Shown piece after piece: positions 1 through 5,917 of a stretch of 9,512 bases of DNA; position 1 is the stretch's first letter; the number at the start of each line of letters is the position of its first letter. The stretch is from Sulfurimonas sp. (lineage in GTDB: Bacteria; Campylobacterota; Campylobacteria; Campylobacterales; Sulfurimonadaceae). A model generated the notes under the pieces. That model saw only the letters and a list, made by a program, of their open reading frames with translations. It was not told the origin of the DNA and ran no database searches. The position numbers and the translations under genes are program-made. Location: NCBI GenBank assembly GCA_015487435.1, contig WFPU01000035.1:1-9512 (forward strand), given 5' to 3'.

Positions 1-95
1 CGTAATCTATGTTGATATCTACCATTCTTCGTGCTTCTAATCTCTTGAAGAAGTTCATCTTCTGTGTCATGATTCTTTAGTTGGATTGCTTTCAT
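1..95 (-). CDS. IS630-like transposase, N-terminal fragment (cut by window edge)
   Basis: An open frame starts at the ATG at 95-93 and stays open to the left edge, 31 codons beginning MKAIQLKNHD and reaching NGRYQHRL. The pattern of a short acidic segment, then an EIR-type helix, then GRYQHRLR resembles the start of IS630/Tc1-mariner-type transposases, where a similar Arg-rich segment precedes the helix-turn-helix domain. The family call is from memory and rests on about 30 residues. No strong Shine-Dalgarno precedes the ATG. It lies downstream of nusA on the same strand, and the 77 bases between them (96-172) contain no gene and no clear terminator. They do hold the string TTATACCAATACC (minus strand, about 140-152), which could belong to an element end. 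A second frame starting at the ATG at 80-78 is also open, so the frame choice is uncertain. Whether the element is intact cannot be seen. Confidence 0.45.
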   Translation of the reverse strand, partial: MKAIQLKNHDTEDELLQEIRSTKNGRYQHRL

Positions 96-172
96 AATAC
101 ACTACTAGCAAATTCTGTTCTTACTTTTATATTTTAATGGGTATTGGTATAACATATAAATAATTAGAGATT

Positions 173-1321
173 TTAATTAAATAGTGCCTCTAGCGCATCA
201 ACACCATCTTTTTTCTCTTCTCCAACTGCTACAATTTCACCATTTTCATCAGTTGTAGTAGTACCTGTTTCATTAAGTTCTATGTCCATGCCAGTAAGCA
301 TAGAAGCTAATCTGATATTTATACCACTCTTACCAATTGCTTTAGATTTTTGATCTACTGGAAGTGAGATGATAGCTTTTATCTCTTTGCCTTCATCATC
401 TCTAACGATCTCTACACTTGAGATAATTGCAGGAGCCATGACACGACTCATGAAAAGTTCAGGGATGCTAGTGTACTCGATACAGTCAATATTTTCACCT
501 TGAAGTTCAGCGCTTACAGAGTTGATACGGACACCTTTAACACCGACAGTAGCACCAACAGCATCAACTTGTGGATGAGTAGATATTAGTGCGATTTTAG
601 CACGCTGACCAGGTATACGAGCTGATCTCTCAACAATAACTGCACCATCATTAATCTCAGGAACTTCAAGTGATAAAAGCTCTTCTAAAAATTTAGGACT
701 TGTCCGAGAAAGTTCAATACTAATACCATCAAATTTATCCATATTAACACGGCGAACTACCGCTTTCATGTGATCACCAACATCGAACACTTCACCTTTT
801 ATACGGCTTTTTATAGGTAGCACAGCACGAACTTCATCAACCTCGATAAAAGTATTGTTTTGAGCATCTACACTTGTAACGCGACCGCTTACGAGTGTGC
901 CTACTTTTGATTTGTATTTTGTATACACATCATCCTCAACAGCTCTTTGTATATGAAACTCTATTTCACGATGAAGCTGGGATGCTCCAGTTCGTCCATA
1001 TTCTTCTAAATCATGCGGAACTTGTAGTTGATCATCTAATTCAACTTGGTCGTCGTACTCTTTAGCTTCTGTAAGAGATATAAGAGTGGGTGCTATCTCT
1101 TCATCTTCTAATCTTTCATCATCATCAGCTACAACAGTGATTATTTGAATTAAATCTATAGTTTTTGTTTTTTCGTTTATAGTAGCTTCAAAAGCAAAGT
1201 TTCTATCTATAACTCTTTTGGCTGTTTGTATAAATGCTGTTTGTAATGATTCTTTAACTTTTTGTGGTGTTAGGCATTTTTCGTGTGCAATTGCATCAAC
1301 GATATCTAGTATCTTTTCCAT
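173..1321 (-). CDS. nusA: Transcription termination/antitermination factor NusA
   Basis: NusA binds RNA polymerase and nascent RNA in the cytoplasm and modulates pausing, termination and antitermination. The 382-residue protein shows the usual order: an N-terminal polymerase-binding domain (about 1-130, with a very acidic stretch at 65-77), an S1 domain (about 138-205, starting KVGTLVSGRV), KH1 (about 235-285, with GATVGVKGVRI) and KH2 (about 300-350, with AIGKSGINIRLAS, the GxxG loop). It then ends in a short acidic tail instead of the two C-terminal acidic repeats of the roughly 495-residue E. coli protein, so the size is closer to the short B. subtilis type. The ATG at 1321 is preceded by AAAAGGAAA (minus strand, 1331-1339). 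It is transcribed divergently from the HP0268-like/miaB operon. Unlike the common rimP-nusA-infB arrangement, no rimP or infB adjoins it; I recall nusA also lying near miaB in Campylobacter. Identification is secure. Confidence 0.97.
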   Translation of the reverse strand: MEKILDIVDAIAHEKCLTPQKVKESLQTAFIQTAKRVIDRNFAFEATINEKTKTIDLIQIITVVADDDERLEDEEIAPTLISLTEAKEYDDQVELDDQLQVPHDLEEYGRTGASQLHREIEFHIQRAVEDDVYTKYKSKVGTLVSGRVTSVDAQNNTFIEVDEVRAVLPIKSRIKGEVFDVGDHMKAVVRRVNMDKFDGISIELSRTSPKFLEELLSLEVPEINDGAVIVERSARIPGQRAKIALISTHPQVDAVGATVGVKGVRINSVSAELQGENIDCIEYTSIPELFMSRVMAPAIISSVEIVRDDEGKEIKAIISLPVDQKSKAIGKSGINIRLASMLTGMDIELNETGTTTTDENGEIVAVGEEKKDGVDALEALFN

Positions 1322-1398
1322 GAATAATTCTTTCCTTTTATGTATCTCATAAAAAACAATGATATATATATATTGGGAGATTTCTTATGAAGTTTGTA

Positions 1399-1404
1399 AT
1401 TATA
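1399..1404 (-). promoter_or_regulatory. Candidate -10 box of the nusA promoter
   Basis: On the minus strand this reads TATAAT exactly, preceded by GGG. It lies about 78 bases upstream of the nusA ATG, which would give a leader of roughly 70 nt. No good TTGACA-like -35 box is seen 16-18 bases further upstream, which is normal for Campylobacterota sigma-70 promoters, where the -35 is poorly conserved. The call rests only on sequence and position. Confidence 0.5.
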
Positions 1405-1454
1405 CCCAAAAATGATAAAAATCATCTTTAATTAGTTTTTTAGTAGATTTTAAC

Positions 1455-1460
1455 TACAAT
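1455..1460 (+). promoter_or_regulatory. Candidate -10 box of the HP0268-like/miaB operon promoter
   Basis: TACAAT lies 34 bases upstream of the ATG of the HP0268-like gene, following a T-rich stretch (1426-1452), as is usual for vegetative promoters in Campylobacterota. It would produce a leader of about 28 nt containing the ribosome site AAAGGA at 1482-1487, 7 bases before the ATG. It is the only good plus-strand promoter candidate noticed for the whole 1495-7000 gene run. TATAGA at about 1470 is a weaker alternative. Confidence 0.4.
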
Positions 1461-1494
1461 GCAATTAATTATAGAAATGATAAAGGATATATAG

Positions 1495-1740
1495 ATGGAT
1501 TTAAAGTTTGCTAGAACAGAACTTGATGCAAAGCCTAAAAAGGCTGATTTAAGCAAAATAGAAGCTAGTGTTGAAAAAGAGGGTAATGTGATTCTTTATT
1601 TTGATAGAGAAAACTCACATAAAGATTTACTAGAGTTACAAGATTATTTTGAAGAAAAAGGAAAAAGTTTTTATATGAGTGAAGTTAAATTTAGTCTTTC
1701 AGATAATGAATATATGTACCAAGTTCATATTATAAATTAA
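1495..1740 (+). CDS. HP0268-family small protein (putative nuclease)
   Basis: An 81-residue, highly charged soluble protein with no membrane segment or signal peptide. Length, composition and placement immediately before miaB match the HP0268 family of Campylobacterota; in H. pylori HP0268 lies next to HP0269 (miaB). From the literature as I recall it, purified H. pylori HP0268 has a small alpha/beta fold and was reported to have DNA-nicking and RNase activity; its cellular role is not settled. The predicted pattern fits: a basic N-terminal part, a beta strand NVILYFD (31-37), an acidic helix (about 42-55) and a final strand YMYQVHII (73-80). The start is well supported by AAAGGA at 1482-1487, 7 bases before the ATG. 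It is the first gene of the operon, 14 bases ahead of miaB. The family assignment is likely; nuclease function here is inherited from one characterised homologue. Confidence 0.75.
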   Translation: MDLKFARTELDAKPKKADLSKIEASVEKEGNVILYFDRENSHKDLLELQDYFEEKGKSFYMSEVKFSLSDNEYMYQVHIIN

Positions 1741-1754
1741 TAAAGATAGATAGA

Positions 1755-3056
1755 TTGAGTAAAACAGTATTTATTGAAACTTTAGGTTGCGCTATGAATG
1801 AGCGTGACACTGAGCATATGTTGGCTGAATTAAAAGAAAAAGAAAATTATGATGCTACTGATGATTTCAAATCTGCAGATTTAATTCTCATAAATACATG
1901 TTCAGTTAGAGAAAAACCTGTTGCAAAGCTGTTTTCAGAGTTGGGAATCTTTAACAAAAAGAAAAAAGATGGTGCTAAGATTGGTGTTTGTGGTTGTACT
2001 GCCTCGCACTTAGGCAAAGAGATAATTAAACGCGCGCCATATGTTAGTTTTGTACTTGGTGCTAGAAATATTAGTAAAATAACAGAGGTTCTACATAAAC
2101 CAAAAGCTGTTGAGATTGATATTAATTATGATGAGAGTGAATTCGCATTTAAAGATTTTCGCTCATCAAAATATAAAGCATATATAAATATCTCTATCGG
2201 GTGTGATAAATCTTGTACCTTTTGTATAGTTCCAAAAACTCGTGGTGATGAAATAAGTATACCAATGAATCTCATAATTGATGAGGCTAATCGCGCAGTA
2301 TCTTTAGGTGCAAAAGAGATATTTTTACTTGGTCAAAATGTAAATAACTATGGTCGCCGTTTCTCTGGTAACCATGAAAAAGTTAACTTCACAAGACTAC
2401 TCCAAGAGTTAAGTAAAATAGATGGCTTAAAACGTATCCGTTTTACATCTCCACACCCATTTCATATGGATGATGAATTTATTGAAGAGTTTGCGTCAAA
2501 TCCAAAAATTTGTAAATCTATGCATATGCCACTACAAAGTGGAAGTACAAAAGTATTAAAAGATATGAAGCGCGGATATACAAAAGAGTGGTTTTTAAAT
2601 CGAGTACAAAAACTTCGCGAAATGGTACCAGATGTTAGTATTAGCACTGATATTATTGTGGCTTTTCCAGGCGAGAGTGATGCAGATTTTGAAGATACAA
2701 TAGATGTGATGAATCAAGCTAATTTTGAGCAAGTCTTTTCTTTTAAGTACTCTCCACGACCCCAAACAGAAGCTGAGTTTTTTTCAGATGTAATAGATTC
2801 AGATACTGCATCAGTGAGACTTACATCTATTCAAGAACTTCATATTAAACAGCTTGATAAGAACAATGCCTCTAAGATTGACAATACTTACACAGTTTAT
2901 TTTGAAGAACTTTACAACGACGGTTTTATAAGTGGTAGAAGCGATAACAATACAGTTATAAAAGTTAAGGGTTCTGAGGAGCTTTTAGGTGAATTTAAAG
3001 ATGTGAAAATTATCTCAATTGGACGAACGGTTTTAACCGGTGAAATTATTAACTAA
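1755..3056 (+). CDS. miaB: tRNA-2-methylthio-N6-dimethylallyladenosine synthase MiaB
   Basis: MiaB is a radical-SAM methylthiotransferase that converts i6A37 to ms2i6A37 next to the anticodon of tRNAs reading UNN codons. The 433 residues hold an N-terminal UPF0004 domain with the three auxiliary-cluster cysteines (C12 in TLGCAMNERD, C49 in NTCSVRE, C81 in GC), the radical-SAM CxxxCxxC at C150, C154 and C157 (SIGCDKSCTFCIVPKTRG), LLGQNVNNYG (191-200), and a C-terminal TRAM domain (about 372-433). TLGCAMNERD and NTCSVRE separate it from RimO, which is also present in the window. The start is TTG at 1755: the next in-frame ATG falls after C12 and would remove a cluster ligand, and no upstream in-frame ATG is seen close by. 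The ribosome site is weak (AAAGATAG), so coupling to the gene 14 bases upstream is plausible. Function is secure. Confidence 0.96.
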   Translation: MSKTVFIETLGCAMNERDTEHMLAELKEKENYDATDDFKSADLILINTCSVREKPVAKLFSELGIFNKKKKDGAKIGVCGCTASHLGKEIIKRAPYVSFVLGARNISKITEVLHKPKAVEIDINYDESEFAFKDFRSSKYKAYINISIGCDKSCTFCIVPKTRGDEISIPMNLIIDEANRAVSLGAKEIFLLGQNVNNYGRRFSGNHEKVNFTRLLQELSKIDGLKRIRFTSPHPFHMDDEFIEEFASNPKICKSMHMPLQSGSTKVLKDMKRGYTKEWFLNRVQKLREMVPDVSISTDIIVAFPGESDADFEDTIDVMNQANFEQVFSFKYSPRPQTEAEFFSDVIDSDTASVRLTSIQELHIKQLDKNNASKIDNTYTVYFEELYNDGFISGRSDNNTVIKVKGSEELLGEFKDVKIISIGRTVLTGEIIN

Positions 3057-3672
3057 GAACCAAAAACGCTCTATAGGATTGGCTATATTTCCATTTATTG
3101 GCTCAATAGCTATTAGACTACTCTATGCAACAAACAAAAAAACTTTCCACGCCCCTGATAAATTATGTGATGATAATTTTATTATGGCTTGTTGGCATGG
3201 TGAACTTTTTATGATACCATACGCTTATACACATTATAAAAAAAAACCTAAAGTTAAGCTTTTGATCTCTGAGCATTATGATGGGGATTTAATAGCTAAA
3301 ACATTAAGTTTTTTTGGTTTTGGAACTATTCGGGGTTCAAGTACGCGTGGAGGGGTTAAGGCTCTTATTCAAGCTATAAAAGAGATAAAAAATGGTTACG
3401 ACCTAGGGATAACTCCAGATGGACCAAAAGGACCTCGCCATGAGATTCATGATGGTATAGTGGTGATGGCTCAAAAAGCTAAAGTGAAAATAGTCTTAGT
3501 AAACATAAAGCCTACATCGTATTGGCAACTTAGCTCTTGGGATAAGTTTATAATTCCTAAGCCATTTGGTCGGATAAATTATTTTATATCTGAGCCAATA
3601 GATATAAGTAATATGGATTTAAATGAAGCAAAAAATCTTTTAAAAAAGGGGCTTTTAGAACATGAACACTAA
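3040..3672 (+). CDS. DUF374 lysophospholipid acyltransferase-family protein
   Basis: A 210-residue LPLAT-superfamily protein of the DUF374 branch, expected to act at the inner membrane in acyl transfer to a lipid or lipid A-like acceptor; the substrate is not known. Visible landmarks are a hydrophobic N-terminal segment (about 12-29), WHGELFMIPY (52-61), SEHYDGD (77-83, the likely H/D acyltransfer pair), RGSSTRGG (98-105) and TPDGPKGPR (125-133), all typical of DUF374 proteins. The GTG start at 3040 overlaps the end of miaB by 17 nt; no strong ribosome site is seen, and a small inverted repeat (CGGT-TTTA-ACCG, 3028-3039) ends directly before the GTG. Later starts would cut into the N-terminal hydrophobic segment. 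The gene order miaB then DUF374 resembles H. pylori HP0269-HP0270 as I recall it. It is distinct from PlsC. The family is secure; the reaction is inferred. Confidence 0.88.
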   Translation: MKLLTKNQKRSIGLAIFPFIGSIAIRLLYATNKKTFHAPDKLCDDNFIMACWHGELFMIPYAYTHYKKKPKVKLLISEHYDGDLIAKTLSFFGFGTIRGSSTRGGVKALIQAIKEIKNGYDLGITPDGPKGPRHEIHDGIVVMAQKAKVKIVLVNIKPTSYWQLSSWDKFIIPKPFGRINYFISEPIDISNMDLNEAKNLLKKGLLEHEH

Positions 3673-4117
3673 AATTTTAATACCAGTTCTTGCTATAGTT
3701 TTAGTAGTTATTATGGGTGCTTATTTTCTTGTAAATCCATCATATCAAAAATCTATTCAAGCAAAATATTATTATGAAATAGGTGAATATGATGAAGCAT
3801 ATTCACTTGCAAAAGAGGCATTTGGGCTTGATTTATATAATAGAATGGCAGCTACCATCATGGCTCAATCGCAAACTTCTTTAAAATACATAAAATATAT
3901 AGAAATGGGTAAAAAATATATGTTAGATATTGATAAAATCGCTCATTCTGAGACGATAGAAGATTCTGATAAAGCAAAAATAAGATTAATTTGTGAAATA
4001 ATGAAAAGTGATTATATTAAATTAGCCCCAAGCGTTATTACAGATAAAGATTTAGTACAAGAAGCTGCTAAATATCATTCATATTTTGAGACTTTACTTG
4101 AAAAAGTTACTAGATAA
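3662..4117 (+). CDS. Small membrane-anchored TPR-like protein of unknown function
   Basis: I do not recognise this 151-residue protein. It begins with one hydrophobic segment (about 5-24) with no charged residues inside it, which could be a signal anchor placing the rest in the periplasm; no lipobox cysteine follows. The remainder looks all-helical. Residues about 31-66 (AKYYYEIGEYDEAYSLAKEA and onward) have the small/large/aromatic spacing of a TPR helix pair, with G41 and the Y-D-E-A-Y pattern typical of such turns. The ATG at 3662 overlaps the acyltransferase gene by 11 nt and is preceded by AAAAGGGG (3644-3651), a good ribosome site 10 bases away. Its 3' end overlaps the recombinase gene. 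A scaffold or partner-binding role is a guess from the repeat; a link with the downstream PilMNO-like proteins is possible but unsupported. Confidence 0.8.
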   Translation: MNTKILIPVLAIVLVVIMGAYFLVNPSYQKSIQAKYYYEIGEYDEAYSLAKEAFGLDLYNRMAATIMAQSQTSLKYIKYIEMGKKYMLDIDKIAHSETIEDSDKAKIRLICEIMKSDYIKLAPSVITDKDLVQEAAKYHSYFETLLEKVTR

Positions 4118-4931
4118 ACAACGCAAAGAGTTTTGTCAATACTTAGAAAAATCCCGTGGATATTCAGATTTGAGCATAAAAACTTATGATGAAGCTTTAA
4201 AAGAGGCATTTAATTATATAGAAATCATTCAAAATTGTGATGAAATCACTTTTGAATTGATGCCATACAGATTATATATTCATGAGTTAAATCCAAAAAC
4301 TATCTCTAAAAAACTATCAGCAATACGCTCTTTTGTCGAGTATTTAAATTCAAATGGATTTAAAATTAAAACTTTATCTGATGATACAATAAAAGTTGCT
4401 AAGACTTTACCAAAGCCCATTGCTCATAAGTATATTAAAGAAGCTTTATCATTAGCAAATGAGTTAGAGAGCTTGATTGTAGTTATGCTTTACACTTTAG
4501 GTTTACGTATATCAGAATTACAAAATTTAAAATTAGAAGATATAGGAGATGAATGGGTTAGGGTACTTGGAAAAGGATCCAAACAAAGAGACATCCCACT
4601 CTTAGCCAATGTAAAAGAGATACTTGATATATATTTGCAAAATAATCATCCAAAAGTATTTCTTTTTGAGTCGAATGATGAAGTTTTAAGCCAAAATTCA
4701 CTAAGATATATGATAACTAAAGTTTTTAAGAGGGTACATTTGAGAGTTACACCACATCAGCTTCGCCATTCTTATGCAACAGAGTTATTAAACTCAAACG
4801 CACCTATTGCCGATGTTAGTGAACTGCTTGGTCACTCTAGTATGGCTACTACGCAGATATATACTAAATTAGGTTCAGCACTAAAGAAACAAAATTATAA
4901 TAGTGCACATCCTCTTTGTGGAGTTGAGTAG
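4086..4931 (+). CDS. Xer-type tyrosine recombinase/integrase
   Basis: A 281-residue site-specific recombinase with the full tyrosine-recombinase active site: R141 (TLGLRISEL), K163 in the beta-hairpin (VLGKGSKQRDIPL), H224 and R227 (TPHQLRHSYATEL), H250 (ELLGHSS) and nucleophile Y259 (TTQIYTKL). The H-x-x-R, 23-residue and 9-residue spacings match E. coli XerD. The N-terminal SAM-like DNA-binding domain spans about 10-95. In Campylobacterota a single Xer protein (XerH) commonly resolves chromosome dimers at difH; this one is shorter than the roughly 355-residue XerH proteins I recall, so the exact class is left open. A housekeeping role fits its place inside an operon better than a phage integrase. 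The TTG start at 4086 overlaps the previous gene by 32 nt; TTG at 4098, with GAG 7 bases upstream, is equally possible. No dif-like site was recognised in the window. Confidence 0.9.
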   Translation: MRLYLKKLLDKQRKEFCQYLEKSRGYSDLSIKTYDEALKEAFNYIEIIQNCDEITFELMPYRLYIHELNPKTISKKLSAIRSFVEYLNSNGFKIKTLSDDTIKVAKTLPKPIAHKYIKEALSLANELESLIVVMLYTLGLRISELQNLKLEDIGDEWVRVLGKGSKQRDIPLLANVKEILDIYLQNNHPKVFLFESNDEVLSQNSLRYMITKVFKRVHLRVTPHQLRHSYATELLNSNAPIADVSELLGHSSMATTQIYTKLGSALKKQNYNSAHPLCGVE

Positions 4932-5917
4932 TGTTTAAAAATTTTCTTTATACGCAGATATATATTAATATAATTGCTAATACACAAGAAACTGTTATAT
5001 ATGTAGAAGAACTTCATTCTAATGGCTCTAGTGACAACTATGAAGAAGTTTTTAACAGTACAAAAAAAGCAGAGATATATGAGTATATACAATTATTTGC
5101 AAATAAATCACCAATTCATTATATCTCCATTTTAGATAATTCACCATCATATGGAGCAATATCAACTTGTGATGCTAAAGAAGATAATTTTGAGTATATT
5201 TGTACACCTGAGGGATGGTCATATTATACCTCTAAGATAGATCTTTTAGAACTACAAGGGCGCTATCATAAAGTAGGTCTAGATTTTGTATTTTCTTCGT
5301 TTATAATATTATCAAATTTTTTTAAAGATAAAATTTCAAATGATATGGCAATGTATATTTTAATAAATGAGGATAATCTTACACTTAGCATTTTTGAAAA
5401 TTCTAAACTATTTTTTGCAGCAAATTTAGATATGGAAAATAAAGATTCAGATTTAAATGATGAACTTTTGATGGATATAGATGATGAAGAGTTAGATTTA
5501 GAAAATTCTGTAAGTGTAGATTTAGAAAGTATCAATGTGGATGATGATATAGACTCATTAGATGAGTTTGATGATATAGAAGATTTAGATACATTTGATG
5601 ATATGGATGAATTTTCACAAGATGTACAAGAAGAAGATTTAGTTGCTGAAAAACCTAGTGAAGATCTACTTGAAGATCAAAGTGGTTTTGGTGTTGATTA
5701 CCATAGGTTTTCTTTAATTCAAAGTGCTGTAAAAAATTTTTATCAAGATAATAAATTTGACAGTAAATTTATAGAAACTGTGTATATTGCAGATAGTGTT
5801 GGAATCAGCAATGAACTTAAAAAGTTTTTAGAAGAAGAGATGTTTTTGAATGTATTTGTGCGTAAAATGGATTTAGGTCACGAACTTTGTGAACTAGCAA
5901 AGGTAGAGCTAAAATGA
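4931..5917 (+). CDS. PilM/GspL-like cytoplasmic platform protein with acidic linker
   Basis: A 328-residue soluble protein that I place only by pattern. Residues about 140-166 (MYILINEDNLTLSIFENSKL and onward) read like the strand-strand unit of PilM/GspL actin-like folds, and about 257-320 (a helix with SAVKNFYQD, the strand ETVYIADSV, then FLEEEMFLNVFVRKMDL) resembles their last subdomain. Between them, about 168-250, lies a low-complexity D/E-rich stretch with a 9-residue tandem repeat. The N-terminal phosphate-binding motif of true PilM (like GIDIGSSS) is absent, so it is probably not an ATPase. The next two genes encode one-pass membrane proteins resembling PilN and PilO, which is the main support. 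The GTG start at 4931 shares one base with the recombinase stop and has GGAG at 4920-4923, 7 bases away. It could instead be an unrelated lineage-specific protein; structure comparison would settle it. Confidence 0.6.
   Translation: MFKNFLYTQIYINIIANTQETVIYVEELHSNGSSDNYEEVFNSTKKAEIYEYIQLFANKSPIHYISILDNSPSYGAISTCDAKEDNFEYICTPEGWSYYTSKIDLLELQGRYHKVGLDFVFSSFIILSNFFKDKISNDMAMYILINEDNLTLSIFENSKLFFAANLDMENKDSDLNDELLMDIDDEELDLENSVSVDLESINVDDDIDSLDEFDDIEDLDTFDDMDEFSQDVQEEDLVAEKPSEDLLEDQSGFGVDYHRFSLIQSAVKNFYQDNKFDSKFIETVYIADSVGISNELKKFLEEEMFLNVFVRKMDLGHELCELAKVELK
5558..5611 (+). repeat. 27-bp in-frame tandem repeat coding for an acidic 9-mer
   Basis: Two adjacent 27-base units (5558-5584 and 5585-5611) encode LDEFDDIED (residues 210-218) and LDTFDDMDE (219-227) of the PilM-like protein. 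The core TTTGATGATAT is identical at 5567-5577 and 5594-5604. Further DDDI/DIDDEE segments around it look like more diverged copies. The repeat keeps frame, so unit number could change without breaking the gene. Confidence 0.7.

Noticed and set aside
1..80. Second open minus-strand frame starting at the ATG at 80-78 (MTQKMNFFKRLEARR...)
   Set aside because: It resembles no family I know, whereas the frame from 95 has an IS630-like N-terminal pattern. With so few codons it cannot be excluded.
96..172. Intrinsic terminator downstream of nusA
   Set aside because: The region is AT-rich with no GC-rich stem followed by a T run on the minus strand.
2462..2647. Open frame of 61 codons on the minus strand inside miaB
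   Set aside because: It lies fully within the radical-SAM coding region of miaB, has no recognisable domain and is explained as a shadow of the real gene.
4086..4931. Phage or integrative-element integrase with an attachment site
   Set aside because: It is coupled by overlaps to genes on both sides, base use is like its neighbours, and there is no tRNA or att-like duplication nearby.
4895..5092. Open frame of 65 codons on the minus strand across the recombinase/PilM-like junction
   Set aside because: It has phenylalanine/isoleucine-rich low complexity typical of the antisense of AT-rich coding DNA, and overlaps two well-supported genes.
5266..5535. Open frame of 89 codons on the minus strand inside the PilM-like gene
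   Set aside because: Its serine/lysine-rich product is the antisense of the D/E/L-rich linker (GAT/GAA/TTA codons read backwards); no independent support.
5541..5611. CRISPR-like or regulatory direct repeat array (repeated GATGATAT)
   Set aside because: The copies are in frame, adjacent and encode an acidic protein repeat; there are no spacers.
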